From positions 248,001 to 312,000 of the forward strand of contig NC_021169.1 in the NCBI RefSeq assembly GCF_000385565.1: DNA of 64,000 bases, written 5' to 3'. The notes beneath the pieces were generated by a model. It searched no databases. It saw only the letters and a list, made by a program, of their open reading frames with translations, and was not told the DNA's origin. The position numbers and the translations under genes were made by a program. Source of the DNA: Archaeoglobus sulfaticallidus PM70-1. GTDB lineage: Archaea; Halobacteriota; Archaeoglobi; Archaeoglobales; Archaeoglobaceae. This document shows, one piece after another, positions 1 to 8,777 of this stretch. How positions within the stretch are numbered: the stretch's first letter is position 1; each line of letters opens with the position of its first letter.

Positions 1-2
1 CG

Positions 3-584
3 AGATTCATCGTGTCAGATCTGATAACAGTGATTGACGAGAGCGAGAGGGCTGGATATCTCGAGATCCCGAAGAATAAGTTCGCTGTCGGGATAGTCTC
101 GAACACGATTTTTGATGTCATACTCAGAAAGTATGGTGTTGTACTCACACCCGAAGCTTCCGGACTGCTGCATGTTGAGAAGAAAGTCCCTCAGGGTTTC
201 TCTGAGCTTATAAGCTATTCCGGAACAACATTAAGCCCTGGATGGCTGTTCGTGAAATCCAGGCTGACTTCCGTGTTCCGGGCTGAGAAGAAGGGATATG
301 GGGATGTGATAGCAACGATAAGAAGCTTCAATGTGCATCTGATAGATGTTGTCAAACGGAGAGTTTCTGAGATTGAAGAGAAGGGTATCAGGGGGATCAT
401 AAGTATATCCTATCCGCTTGAGAATCATATAATACAATCGATAAACTTCAAAGCCAACCTGATAATCTATGCTGGTGTAAACTACCTCGCTCCCCTGCAG
501 GAAAAGGGTCTGAATCCAGAGATTCACATAAACGAGCAGCTTATAGAGATTTCAGAGTTTAAAAAGCCCGAAAAGTACATCTAA
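3..584 (+). CDS. NrpR-type regulator, DUF128 effector domain (5' end outside window)
   Basis: The reading frame is open to the left window edge, so only the last ~193 residues are visible and the GTG at 12 is probably internal. The visible part matches the DUF128 (NRD) domain of archaeal NrpR nitrogen repressors: the order KFAVGIVSNTIFDVIL, GLLHVE, YSGTTLSPGWLFVKS and the closing NYLAPLQEKGLNPEIH follow the family pattern. NrpR uses this domain to sense 2-oxoglutarate and a winged helix to repress nitrogen genes; that helix would lie upstream. Family assignment comes from pattern recognition; target genes are unknown, and no nitrogen gene is visible nearby. Confidence 0.72.
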   Translation, partial: RFIVSDLITVIDESERAGYLEIPKNKFAVGIVSNTIFDVILRKYGVVLTPEASGLLHVEKKVPQGFSELISYSGTTLSPGWLFVKSRLTSVFRAEKKGYGDVIATIRSFNVHLIDVVKRRVSEIEEKGIRGIISISYPLENHIIQSINFKANLIIYAGVNYLAPLQEKGLNPEIHINEQLIEISEFKKPEKYI

Positions 585-724
585 GCTTTAACCAACCCGA
601 TACATTCTGTGTTTAAAACCATAACCTGCTTTGCCAGATTCTGACTCCAACTCTTCCATTCATTTTCTATTCTTCACAATCCATTATCAAACATCCAGTC
701 CATCTGCCAGCTAACGACAAAAAG

Positions 725-732
725 TTATTAAA
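725..732 (+). promoter_or_regulatory. TATA box of the 753 regulator gene
   Basis: TTATTAAA centred about 24 bases before the ATG at 753. No Shine-Dalgarno sequence precedes the start, so a leaderless transcript beginning at or next to the ATG is likely. Confidence 0.5.
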
Positions 733-752
733 TAAAAGGATTTACTAGTTTT

Positions 753-1529
753 ATGAATGTTCTCCTCAGCAGAAAAGATGCAATGAGGCTGCTAATCATC
801 TCAGAACTAGTACTGAGAAAGGAAACAAATCAGAGAGACATCGCGAGAAAGTTTAACCTCACCCCTCAGGCTATTTCAGAGCATTTTAAAGAGTTGGTCG
901 ATGAGGGATATATAAGGGTAATACACAAGGGATTCTATGAGGTCACGGAAAAAGGAACTGAATGGTTAACCAAAAACCTGTTTGACCTTCATATTTTCTC
1001 TGAAGAGCTGATAAAGAAGCTGTACTCAAAATCTATCGTTGCTATAGCTTCTGGAGATATCAAAGAGGACGACAGAATATCTTACTGGTATCAGGATGGG
1101 TTTATATATGCCAAGAAAAACAAGACGGGCAACGGCATAGCCTTAACTTCGGCCTCAGATGGAGAAGATGTTCTGATTAAACCCCTCGAGGGATTCGAAC
1201 CCCCAAAGAAGGGAGAAATAATCGTTGTAAAGGTTCCGGATATTGGAGAGGGTGGGAGCAGAAAGATTAACTACGGGGAGTTCTCCAAACTGATAAAGGA
1301 TAATCCGAAAAAGATAGTTGTTGCTATTGGAGTGGAAGCTCTGGTTGCCTGCCGGAAGATAAGGGTTGAACCAATATTCTTTGGTTCAAAAGAAGTCTGC
1401 ATCGAGGCATCTCACCATGGTGCCGGGGTTATCGCTGTATGCACGGAGAGTTTGCTCGACAACCTGCTCGTAAGCCTGGTGGATGAAGGTTTGAACTTCA
1501 AAATCGTCAGCTTCAACCTAAATGCATAA
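753..1529 (+). CDS. Winged-helix transcriptional regulator with C-terminal ligand-type domain
   Basis: 258 residues. Residues ~10-75 form a MarR/ArsR-like winged helix (QRDIARKFNLTPQAISEHFKELVDEGYI, with a wing GFYEVTEKG). The remainder is an archaeal-specific domain of unknown ligand that ends in a Rossmann-like stretch (KIVVAIGVEALVACRK). It probably binds DNA in the cytoplasm as a one-component regulator. A TATA box directly precedes the start. It is followed 32 bases later by the deacetylase-family gene on the same strand, so the two may be co-regulated. The exact family and effector are not recognised. Confidence 0.65.
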   Translation: MNVLLSRKDAMRLLIISELVLRKETNQRDIARKFNLTPQAISEHFKELVDEGYIRVIHKGFYEVTEKGTEWLTKNLFDLHIFSEELIKKLYSKSIVAIASGDIKEDDRISYWYQDGFIYAKKNKTGNGIALTSASDGEDVLIKPLEGFEPPKKGEIIVVKVPDIGEGGSRKINYGEFSKLIKDNPKKIVVAIGVEALVACRKIRVEPIFFGSKEVCIEASHHGAGVIAVCTESLLDNLLVSLVDEGLNFKIVSFNLNA

Positions 1530-1561
1530 TATTAAATATTTCTATAGCCATTTCGTTTTTA

Positions 1562-2428
1562 ATGACAGAAAATCTAACAACCGGAATATTCTATCATGAA
1601 AGCTTCAGCAGAAGGAGCTATCTGACAATTGGAACCAGGCTTAAGGATTTTCCAAGAGCTTTCGAGTTTCTGAAAAAGAAGTACAGCAATATTGAAATTT
1701 TTGAGTCCGAACCTGTTAGTGAGGATCTCATACTCAAGGTTCACTCTCTGGAGTTGCTGGAAGGAGTAAAAAATGACACACTATGCTCCACAGCCTGGCA
1801 CTCTGCTGGTGGTGTGGTTACAGCTACCGAGAAGGTGTATAAATCAGAGATAAGAAACGCCTTCTGCTTCATAGGGGCTGGAGGACATCATGCCGGAAGA
1901 AAAACATTCTGGGGCTTCTGCTGTTTCAACGATGTTGTTCTGGCAATGACGAACATCTGGGAGAAATATGGGGATGTCAGATTTGCGATAATAGATACCG
2001 ATGCCCATCATGGTGATGGTACGAGGGAGTTGATTGAGGATAAAGAGGTTCTGCACTACTGCATCTGCTCCACAGACTATGTGTCAGAGGATGGTCTGAA
2101 AATCGATGCCAGCTACATAGGCCTTAACCCTGACGAGTACCCACAGCTGGTCGAGGACTTCGACAGGAAAGCCAGAAATTTCAAACCAGATCTGATCTTC
2201 TGGTATTTCGGGCATGACACACACGAGGGCGATTACGGAGATATTGGACTGACGGTAAAGGAGTATGTGAAAATTGCAGAAATTCTAAAAAATCTTGCTG
2301 AAGAAATCTGCAATGGAAAGCTTGTAGTTGTTCTTGGAGGAGGTAGCTCCCCATCGATAGCTACAGAATCCTGTCTCGCTGTAATCGAAGAGCTGGCTAA
2401 AAATCCAGAAATGCTGACTGAAACTTAA
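1562..2428 (+). CDS. Histone deacetylase superfamily protein (acetoin/polyamine deacetylase-like)
   Basis: 288 residues with the arginase/deacetylase fold signatures: catalytic His pair at 109-110 in GGHHAGRKTFWGFCCFND, zinc ligands D147 and H149 in DTDAHHGDGT, a later Asp in FGHDTHEGDYG, and the glycine-rich VVVLGGGSSPS near the end. Members hydrolyse acetyl-lysine, acetylpolyamines or related amides using one zinc. The substrate in archaea is usually unknown; chromatin protein Alba or acetylated polyamines are possibilities. Slightly shorter than bacterial homologues (~310-340). Convergent with the lipoprotein gene at 2434, only 5 bases away. Confidence 0.85.
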   Translation: MTENLTTGIFYHESFSRRSYLTIGTRLKDFPRAFEFLKKKYSNIEIFESEPVSEDLILKVHSLELLEGVKNDTLCSTAWHSAGGVVTATEKVYKSEIRNAFCFIGAGGHHAGRKTFWGFCCFNDVVLAMTNIWEKYGDVRFAIIDTDAHHGDGTRELIEDKEVLHYCICSTDYVSEDGLKIDASYIGLNPDEYPQLVEDFDRKARNFKPDLIFWYFGHDTHEGDYGDIGLTVKEYVKIAEILKNLAEEICNGKLVVVLGGGSSPSIATESCLAVIEELAKNPEMLTET

Positions 2429-2433
2429 AAAAA

Positions 2434-2679
2434 TTAAATTTCAAATGTAAGGTTGTCGAGGCTCTTGAGCTGGGTTGTTAAATCCTCGATCTCCTTGAGC
2501 GTCTGCTCAATAGCTGTGTCATTTATTTTCTGTATCTCCTCAGTAACCTTTTCCTCAGTAACCTTTTCAGATGTCTCTGCTGGCTTGACCTCCTTCTGAG
2601 TCTCTGTGGTCTCTGTGGTCTGTGTGCATCCAGCCAGTAGTATTGACAACATGAGCACCAGTGCTAATAACCTTTTCAT
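2434..2679 (-). CDS. Small lipoprotein, Thr/Glu/Lys-rich
   Basis: 81 residues. A lipoprotein-type signal peptide (MKRLLALVLMLSILLAGC) with a lipobox LLAGC puts Cys18 at the cleavage site; the mature part is a low-complexity TTETTETQKEV region with a repeated EKVTEE unit followed by a short amphipathic helix. It carries N-glycosylation sequons (NDT, NLT). Its ATG lies one base after the stop of the upstream exported protein, and the Shine-Dalgarno GGAGGGG sits inside that gene's 3' end, so the two are translated from one mRNA. Function unknown; probably anchored outside the membrane and possibly a partner of the larger protein. Confidence 0.65.
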   Translation of the reverse strand: MKRLLALVLMLSILLAGCTQTTETTETQKEVKPAETSEKVTEEKVTEEIQKINDTAIEQTLKEIEDLTTQLKSLDNLTFEI

Positions 2680-2680
2680 G

Positions 2681-3859
2681 CTACCCCTCCACTGTCAATT
2701 TTATGTGAACGAATATCTGCCTGAGATCGCTAAATGCGATTTTTATATCCTTCAGAATCTCACCCAGACTTGCTCTAGCACTCAGTGTGTATTCTCTGAT
2801 CTCTGCCGGATCTGTAGAGTTGAAAGCTGAGTTCAGCTCATCTTTAACATCCTCTAGCTTGCTCTTTGCGTCTTCAAGCCTCGTTTTGTATGACTCAAGG
2901 AGGCTGAATGTCTCATTGTCCGCAGAGAGGTTCGTCAGTGTCGCATATATCCTGTCATAATTGTCCAGTCCCTTGTCTATGACTGTCTCTGCCTTATAAA
3001 TTGCCAGCTCAACCGTTATTGCCTTTATCTGTTCCTTGATTACCAGCCACTCCTTGTTCCACTCTCTAACTTCCTGAACGAACTCATCCGGGTTGTCTGT
3101 TGAGTTGAACAGCTCCCTCCTCTCCTCGATTATCTGTATTGCGTTATCGATTATCTCTATCAGCATCTCCTTGTTTTCAATGTCGGTATCGTTGAGTCTC
3201 ACTTTCAGAGCTTCCAGATAGGTCAGACCAACGCCACATCCGGCAACAACTTTTCTCTTGGCGAACTTGAAGGCGTTTGGGTGTTTTAAGATCTCTTTCA
3301 CACTAACTCCCTTCTTCTTCAGTTTCTCGTAGTTCTCTGAATAGTATCTGTATTCATTCTCATACTGCTCTCTCTTCTTCTGTATGTCCTGAAGCCTTAC
3401 TTTATGCATTTTCCCAGCAGTCTTGAACTGTGCCTTGACCTGATTTTTGTTCATGTTTGTCTTGTTCATGGCATTCTCCATCACATTCTCCATCGCATTC
3501 GTCCCGTTCATTGCGTGCTCCATTGTCCTGTTCATGGTTCTGTACATGTACCGAGTGTGTTCCTGATCCATCGTTCTGTTCATGTACTGCGTGTGATCCT
3601 GGTCCATCATCTGGTTCATTGTTCTGTTCATAACCCTGTTCAGGTTGCCAAGCTGCTCTCCTTTCTTACCTTTCTCCTCACCAAGCTTTACATGACCCAT
3701 AGCTTCGCCATGTCCCATAGGTCCCATAGGTCCCATTGTTTCGTTTACATCAACCTTCACGCCAACCTCTTTGTTCCCAACTCCAACTGCAGATACTGTC
3801 ACCAGCGATGGCATTATCAGAAGTGCCACCATCAGCAGTGAGATCAAAACCCTTTTCAT
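2681..3859 (-). CDS. Exported protein with Met/Asn-X-Thr repeat region and coiled-coil body
   Basis: 392 residues. A cleavable signal peptide (MKRVLISLLMVALLIMPSL) is followed by a Met/Gly segment (MGPMGPMGHGEAMGH) and, at residues ~70-140, a degenerate repeat built on MNRTM and DQ-HT-YM units. The rest (~150-390) is highly charged and helical, probably coiled coil. At least ten Asn-X-Ser/Thr sequons are present, so the protein should be heavily N-glycosylated outside the cell. The methionines could bind soft metals such as Cu(I), but this is inference. No known family recognised. First gene of a two-gene unit with the lipoprotein; divergent from pdxS. Confidence 0.6.
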   Translation of the reverse strand: MKRVLISLLMVALLIMPSLVTVSAVGVGNKEVGVKVDVNETMGPMGPMGHGEAMGHVKLGEEKGKKGEQLGNLNRVMNRTMNQMMDQDHTQYMNRTMDQEHTRYMYRTMNRTMEHAMNGTNAMENVMENAMNKTNMNKNQVKAQFKTAGKMHKVRLQDIQKKREQYENEYRYYSENYEKLKKKGVSVKEILKHPNAFKFAKRKVVAGCGVGLTYLEALKVRLNDTDIENKEMLIEIIDNAIQIIEERRELFNSTDNPDEFVQEVREWNKEWLVIKEQIKAITVELAIYKAETVIDKGLDNYDRIYATLTNLSADNETFSLLESYKTRLEDAKSKLEDVKDELNSAFNSTDPAEIREYTLSARASLGEILKDIKIAFSDLRQIFVHIKLTVEG

Positions 3860-4093
3860 CTCGCATCACCTCGAATGAGCTTTGTTTTCATTTGAATATA
3901 TGGATTGTTTTATCATAAGCCAGAACAAAGTATCTTTATCAGTTTTATAATAGACCTCACGGTTTATAAAGCTTTACGATGCTTTATCTTACCAATTCAG
4001 GCACTCTCATCTGATAAATTGAAACCATTTAAGGATTTCAGGGAAACAAAGAAATTAAATATCGCAGCTCCCACCTCTATTTGGGTGATACCC

Positions 4094-5107
4094 TTGCCAG
4101 AAATAAACCTTTCAGATCTAAGATTTGGCACAGAACTCATAAAGAGAGGATTTGCCAAGATGCAAAAAGGCGGAGTGATCATGGACGTTACTAACGCTGA
4201 ACAGGCCGGAGTAGCCGAGGATGCCGGAGCTGTTGCTGTTATGGCTTTGCACAAGGTGCCAGCAGACATCAGGGCTGCTGGTGGAGTTGCAAGAATGGCT
4301 GATCCCAAGAAAATAGAGGAAATAATGGATGCCGTAACGATTCCCGTTATGGCAAAATGCAGGATCGGGCATGTTGCCGAGGCTAAAGCACTCGAAGCTC
4401 TTGGAGTTGATATGATCGATGAGAGTGAGGTGCTGACTCCAGCAGATATATTCTTCCACATAGATAAGACCAAATTCACCGTCCCGTTTGTCTGCGGGGC
4501 GAGAAGTCTGGGTGAGGCTGTTAGAAGAATATTCGAAGGAGCCGCGATGATAAGAACCAAGGGAGAGGCTGGAACTGGAAATGTTGTTGAGGCGGTGAAG
4601 CACATCCGTCTGATAAACAAGGCGATAAGCGAGCTGAAGAGAATGGTTGAGACAGAGATCACGAGAGTTGCTGAGAATTATGCTTCCGCATACACAAGGC
4701 TTCTTACCGCTGTCAGAGAGGAACAGGGATTTGCTGGGATATCCAACAGGGACAAGGTATTCGAGGACTACACCCTGACCGAGATAATCGATGGGATATA
4801 CAAGATTCTGCTCGAGATAAAGGACATGCAGAGGTTGCCTGTGGTTAATTTCGCTGCTGGAGGCGTGGCAACCCCGGCGGATGCAGCCTTCATGATGCAG
4901 CTTGGTATGGATGGAGTTTTCGTTGGCTCTGGAATATTCAAGTCCTCAAATCCGCCAGAGTATGCCAAAGCTATAGTTGAGGCTGTTCAGCACTACGATG
5001 AGCCAGAGGTTGTTGCAGAGGTGAGCAAGGGACTTGGAGATGCGATGAAGGGTCTGGATGTGTTCAAGCTCGAAGAGAGCGAGAGAATGGAGAGTAGAGG
5101 GGTTTGA
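4094..5107 (+). CDS. pdxS: Pyridoxal 5'-phosphate synthase, lyase subunit PdxS
   Basis: 337 residues from a TTG start chosen because GGTGAT lies 4 bases upstream, the spacing used by other genes here; the frame stays open back to 3905, but that extension is not family-like. PdxS condenses ribose 5-phosphate, glyceraldehyde 3-phosphate and ammonia into PLP. Visible family marks are [22 protein letters not shown], the Schiff-base lysine K88 in [11 protein letters not shown], the phosphate loop [12 protein letters not shown] and [15 protein letters not shown]. PdxT, which supplies the ammonia, follows after 9 bases; together they form the dodecameric synthase complex. Confidence 0.97.
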   Translation: MPEINLSDLRFGTELIKRGFAKMQKGGVIMDVTNAEQAGVAEDAGAVAVMALHKVPADIRAAGGVARMADPKKIEEIMDAVTIPVMAKCRIGHVAEAKALEALGVDMIDESEVLTPADIFFHIDKTKFTVPFVCGARSLGEAVRRIFEGAAMIRTKGEAGTGNVVEAVKHIRLINKAISELKRMVETEITRVAENYASAYTRLLTAVREEQGFAGISNRDKVFEDYTLTEIIDGIYKILLEIKDMQRLPVVNFAAGGVATPADAAFMMQLGMDGVFVGSGIFKSSNPPEYAKAIVEAVQHYDEPEVVAEVSKGLGDAMKGLDVFKLEESERMESRGV

Positions 5108-5116
5108 TTCTCTGAT

Positions 5117-5707
5117 ATGAAGGTTGCCGTTGTTGGTGTTCAGGGCGATGTGGAGGAACATGTCCTAGCAGTAAAGAGGGCATTTGACAGGCTCGGCATA
5201 AACGGAGAAGTTGAGGCCACTAGGAAGTACGGCATCGTTTCGAACAGCGATGCAGTCATAATTCCTGGAGGGGAGAGCACAACGATAAGCAAGCTGATAT
5301 TCAGAGAATCCATATCCGAAGAAATTCTTGATCTGGCCAAGGATGGCAAGCCTGTAATGGGCACATGTGCAGGGCTCATCCTGCTTTCAAAGCATGGAGA
5401 TGAGCAGGTTGAAAAAACAGGCACACAATTGCTCGAACTGCTGGATGTGCATGTTAGGAGAAATGCCTTCGGCAGGCAGAGGGAAAGCTTTCAGGTAAGG
5501 CTTGAAATAAAAGGAATAGGAGAGTTCGATGCAGTGTTCATCCGGGCTCCGGTGATAACAGAAGTTGGAGAGAGGGTTGATGTTCTAGCGAGGTATGACA
5601 ACCACATTGTTGCTGTCAGAGAGGACAACATCCTTGGCCTGTCCTTCCATCCCGAGCTAACCAGTGATACGCGGGTTCATGAGTACTTCATCAAAATGAT
5701 TCCCTGA
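5117..5707 (+). CDS. pdxT: Pyridoxal 5'-phosphate synthase, glutaminase subunit PdxT
   Basis: 196 residues, the normal family length. A class I glutamine amidotransferase: GVQGDVEEH at the N-terminus, oxyanion loop IPGGESTTISKL, nucleophile C84 in MGTCAGLILL, and the His/Glu of the triad in SFHPELT near residue 177. It hydrolyses glutamine and channels ammonia to PdxS. Co-transcribed with pdxS, 9 bases downstream. Its stop directly abuts the stop of the convergent DUF169 gene. Confidence 0.97.
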   Translation: MKVAVVGVQGDVEEHVLAVKRAFDRLGINGEVEATRKYGIVSNSDAVIIPGGESTTISKLIFRESISEEILDLAKDGKPVMGTCAGLILLSKHGDEQVEKTGTQLLELLDVHVRRNAFGRQRESFQVRLEIKGIGEFDAVFIRAPVITEVGERVDVLARYDNHIVAVREDNILGLSFHPELTSDTRVHEYFIKMIP

Positions 5708-6463
5708 CTACCTTTTTCCTTTCATATTTGAGACACTCTCTTCATAGCTCTTTATCATTGGAAGCCTCAGCCTCAATGCTGTGTTAGGTATTGGATATCT
5801 TATACCTCTTCTGTGCGTTTTTTCGAGGTTTTCGGCAATTTTCTGCCCCATCTCGTAGGGGAATGAGAACGCTATCTCGTCATCCTGAGTGAGTCCAAAA
5901 AGTCTGTCTCCATAACACGGAATAACCAGTCTGGGCTTTTTCTCGATGTACGCCTCGAGAAACTCTGCACAGGCACCCCTCCCAAGGATTTTCGTCTCAA
6001 AAGCTCCTCCCTTATCGTGCAGAACTGCATGAACCAGCCTCAGGATTTGAGCTGGATTACCATAAACTACAACGAAGTCAACCTCACTGCACCTGTTCAA
6101 TGGAGCTACAACACATCCCTCAAACCTCTCGGCGAGCTTTGGCACGGCATCTTCAAAAGCCGGGGCAACATCCATTGTCTCCGCATATCCAGCATCGTAT
6201 GCCAGTTTACCGGAGTTGTATAGCTCATCGGGTTCAGCAAAACCGTATGCAACTATTCCCAGTGGACAGGTTGTGTTTATGTCAAAGTAAACCGTCCAGC
6301 CGTACTTTCTGGCAAGGTTGTATGCCTGACATATCGCTATGTCCGGGATTACTCTGGCTTTTTCAGGAACCTCTTCTTTGCTCTTCACAAACCTGAATCC
6401 TAAGGGAAATGTTTGCACCCTGAGATATCTCTCTATAACCTCTCCAAGCTCATTTGCATTCAT
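5708..6463 (-). CDS. DUF169 family protein
   Basis: 251 residues from the ATG at 6463; a TTG at 6514 would add 17 poorly conserved residues. Recognised as DUF169 from the ordered stretches FPLGFRFVKSKEEVPE, CQAYNLARKYGWTVYFD, NTTCPLG-VAYGF, and YGDRLFGLTQDDEIAFSFP. Members are common in methanogens and Archaeoglobales and often occur as paralogues; no biochemical function is established. Several conserved cysteines (CPLG, RCSEVD) might bind a metal or cofactor. Convergent with pdxT and divergent from the dCMP deaminase gene. Confidence 0.8.
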   Translation of the reverse strand: MNANELGEVIERYLRVQTFPLGFRFVKSKEEVPEKARVIPDIAICQAYNLARKYGWTVYFDINTTCPLGIVAYGFAEPDELYNSGKLAYDAGYAETMDVAPAFEDAVPKLAERFEGCVVAPLNRCSEVDFVVVYGNPAQILRLVHAVLHDKGGAFETKILGRGACAEFLEAYIEKKPRLVIPCYGDRLFGLTQDDEIAFSFPYEMGQKIAENLEKTHRRGIRYPIPNTALRLRLPMIKSYEESVSNMKGKR

Positions 6464-6566
6464 ACTCGTCAGTTTGAAATTATCATTGAAAATCCTTTCG
6501 ATTTTAGTGAACAAATCATAAACATTACAGCAAAGCTTTAAAAAACTGACAGCCTAAACCTATCGG

Positions 6567-7022
6567 ATGGACAAAAAAAGGCCTGACATCGATACATACT
6601 TTATGAGTATTGCAAAGCTCGTAGCATCCAGATCTACCTGTTTAAGGCAGAATGTCGGGGCGGTTATAGTCAAGGACAAGAGAATTCTGTCCACGGGATA
6701 CAACGGTGCACCAACCGGACTCGCTCACTGCCTGGATATAGGCTGTCTGAGGGAGGAGCTGAACATAGCTTCAGGAGAGAGGCATGAGCTTTGCAGGGCG
6801 GTTCATGCTGAGCAGAATGCGATAATTCAGGCTGCAGTTCATGGAGTCAGTATAGCCGGAGCAACGCTGTACACAACCCACCAGCCGTGCATAATGTGCG
6901 CGAAGATGATAATCAATGCGAAGATCAAAAAGGTGATATACGGCAAAAAGTATCCTGATGAGAGGGGTCTTCAGTTTCTGAAAGATGCCAATATAGAGAT
7001 TATATACATTCCATCAGAGTGA
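6567..7022 (+). CDS. Deoxycytidylate deaminase (dCMP deaminase)
   Basis: 151 residues of the ComEB/dCMP deaminase family. The zinc site is complete: HAEQNAII (His ligand and catalytic Glu) and PCIMCAKM (two Cys ligands). The N-terminal part carries [25 protein letters not shown] for substrate binding. It converts dCMP to dUMP, feeding thymidylate synthesis. Leaderless-type promoter with a TTTAAAA element at about 6537-6543. It stands alone, facing away from the DUF169 gene. Confidence 0.93.
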   Translation: MDKKRPDIDTYFMSIAKLVASRSTCLRQNVGAVIVKDKRILSTGYNGAPTGLAHCLDIGCLREELNIASGERHELCRAVHAEQNAIIQAAVHGVSIAGATLYTTHQPCIMCAKMIINAKIKKVIYGKKYPDERGLQFLKDANIEIIYIPSE

Positions 7023-7146
7023 TTTTGAGAGTAGGAGGCATAAAATCTTATCGATTTTTCATTAACTTCTTATCAGGCACCCAAATTTAAACCAACCTCC
7101 GAAAATAAGAGAAAAAGTTATTAGTGAGTTGTTAAACAATTTTTAC

Positions 7147-8070
7147 ATGGCAGTATATGTTGTTGGACATAAAAGTCCGGACACGGATTCCGTCTGTTCT
7201 GCAATAGCCTATGCGGAATTGAAGAAAAAGGTGGGGGTGGATGCTGTACCGGCTAGACAGGGGGACCTCAATCCAGAAACAACATTCGTTCTTGAGAAAT
7301 TCGGCTTTGATGTGCCCGAGCTTGTAACCGATGCTACGGGCAAGAGGGTAATCCTTGTGGATCACAGCGAGGTTGCACAGTCACTGGATAACCTCGACAA
7401 GGGAGAGATTGTTGAGATAGTGGATCACCACAAGATCGGTGATGTCACAACACCAAACCCGATATTCTACCTCAACATGCCAGTTGGATCAACAGCAACT
7501 GTGGTCAAAAAGCTCTATGAGGATGCTGGTGTTGAGATAAGCAAAGAAATTGCTGGAATTCTGCTCGCATCGATTTTGAGCGATACGGTAATTCTGAAGT
7601 CCGCCACAACAACTGATATTGATCGCAAAGCAGCAGAGGAGCTTGCCAAGATAGCTGGAGTGGATGACATTCAGGAACTCGGAATGGAGATGTTCAAGAG
7701 GAAGTCAGAGCTTGAGGGCAAGTCAGCAAAGGATCTGCTCTTCAGGGACTTCAAGAATTTCGACATGTCCGGAAACAAGGTTGGCATTGGTCAGATAGAG
7801 GTTGTGTCTCTCTCCCTGCTCGACAACTTCAAGGATGCCCTCTACGAGGAGATGCAGAAGCTTAAGGAGGCTGAAGGCTACCACAGCATCTTCCTGATGT
7901 TGACGGATATCATCCAGGAAGGTACCGAGCTCCTGTGCGTTACAGATGATCCCGAGGTAGTTAAGAAGGCATTCGACAAGGAGATCGAGGGAAGATCTGT
8001 CTGGCTGCCGGGAGTAATGAGCAGGAAGAAGCAGGTTGTTCCAAACTTCGAGAAGGCCTTCTCTTCATAA
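7147..8070 (+). CDS. ppaC: Manganese-dependent inorganic pyrophosphatase (family II, DHH)
   Basis: 307 residues from ATG 7147 (a TTG at 7129 is less likely). DHH superfamily motifs: GHKSPDTDS near the start, VDHSE, and the signature IVDHHKIGD, then the C-terminal DHHA2 domain with the substrate-binding SRKKQVVP at ~292. Hydrolyses pyrophosphate released by polymerases and ligases, driving biosynthesis. Length matches family II (about 305-310). A T-rich termination signal follows directly. Function is secure; assignment rests on visible motifs. Confidence 0.95.
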   Translation: MAVYVVGHKSPDTDSVCSAIAYAELKKKVGVDAVPARQGDLNPETTFVLEKFGFDVPELVTDATGKRVILVDHSEVAQSLDNLDKGEIVEIVDHHKIGDVTTPNPIFYLNMPVGSTATVVKKLYEDAGVEISKEIAGILLASILSDTVILKSATTTDIDRKAAEELAKIAGVDDIQELGMEMFKRKSELEGKSAKDLLFRDFKNFDMSGNKVGIGQIEVVSLSLLDNFKDALYEEMQKLKEAEGYHSIFLMLTDIIQEGTELLCVTDDPEVVKKAFDKEIEGRSVWLPGVMSRKKQVVPNFEKAFSS

Positions 8071-8071
8071 A

Positions 8072-8085
8072 TTTTTTATTATTTT
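8072..8085 (+). terminator. T-rich terminator after ppaC
   Basis: The stretch TTTTTTATTATTTT starts 2 bases after the ppaC stop. Archaeal RNA polymerase terminates at such oligo-T tracts without a hairpin. Confidence 0.4.
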
Positions 8086-8160
8086 CTGAATTTATGGGAA
8101 GCTGGGAGAGCTTCATCTGTTTTTGAGGTCCTGTTGACATTGAGAAGTGAAATCCGTACC

Positions 8161-8580
8161 CTATAAATCTTCTTCAGAGACTACTTTTATCCCATGTTTT
8201 TTCAGTAAAGCTGTTGTAACACCATCTCCCCTAATTACGGTTCCTGTAAAAGTCCCATCATAAATCTGACCACAACCACACGATGGACTCCTCTGTTTTA
8301 GAATCGCTTCTTTAACATCAAACAACTTTGCGATTTTTAAAACCTGTTTTGCACCTCTTACAAGATTTTCAGTGATATCTTTTCCTGATCTTGTAACTAC
8401 ACTCTCTCCTCTTAGCTCTGACTGTTCTCTTGGAGTGGGTAAACCACCCAACTGTTCTGGGCAGACCGGGATTAAGACCTCTTTTCTCGCTAATTCCAGA
8501 ACTTTTTTACTGGGTTTGCTTCTGCCATCATATCTGCAGTTTATTCCTAACAAACAGGCACTGCAAAGTTTCATAATCAT
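8161..8580 (-). CDS. DUF523 family protein
   Basis: 139 residues. DUF523 is recognised from SACLLGINCRYDG at the N-terminus, PVCPEQLGGLPTPREQSE in the middle, GAKQVLKIAKLF, and the Cys-rich KQRSPSCGCGQIYDGTFTG. Conserved cysteines suggest a metal- or thiol-dependent activity; the biochemical role is not established, although the family is sometimes fused to DUF1722 in bacteria. A second ATG two codons in is equally possible as start. The gene is isolated between ppaC and priS and its family is mainly bacterial, so acquisition by transfer is possible. Confidence 0.85.
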   Translation of the reverse strand: MIMKLCSACLLGINCRYDGRSKPSKKVLELARKEVLIPVCPEQLGGLPTPREQSELRGESVVTRSGKDITENLVRGAKQVLKIAKLFDVKEAILKQRSPSCGCGQIYDGTFTGTVIRGDGVTTALLKKHGIKVVSEEDL

Positions 8581-8777
8581 AAATTAAATTAGAAGATTTA
8601 ATAAATTTTTTCTTTGAAATCTGGAGCCGACTGAACATAACATTCTGGATAGACCATACAGAGTGGAGCCCTGCTGCAGGATATCGTGCTGAACCAAGGT
8701 TTTTGACATTTTTCATTTCTCGGCAATGAATAACAGAACCTCTAAAAAGATAAATAATCTCTGACCAACAGATTTTT

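Noticed and set aside
1185-1205. GGATTCGAACCCCC, similar to a tRNA T arm
   Set aside because: It is inside the coding frame of the winged-helix regulator (GFEPPK) and no cloverleaf can be built around it.
3905-4093. N-terminal extension of PdxS
   Set aside because: Not family-like, and a GGTGAT site marks the TTG at 4094; the extension covers promoter sequence.
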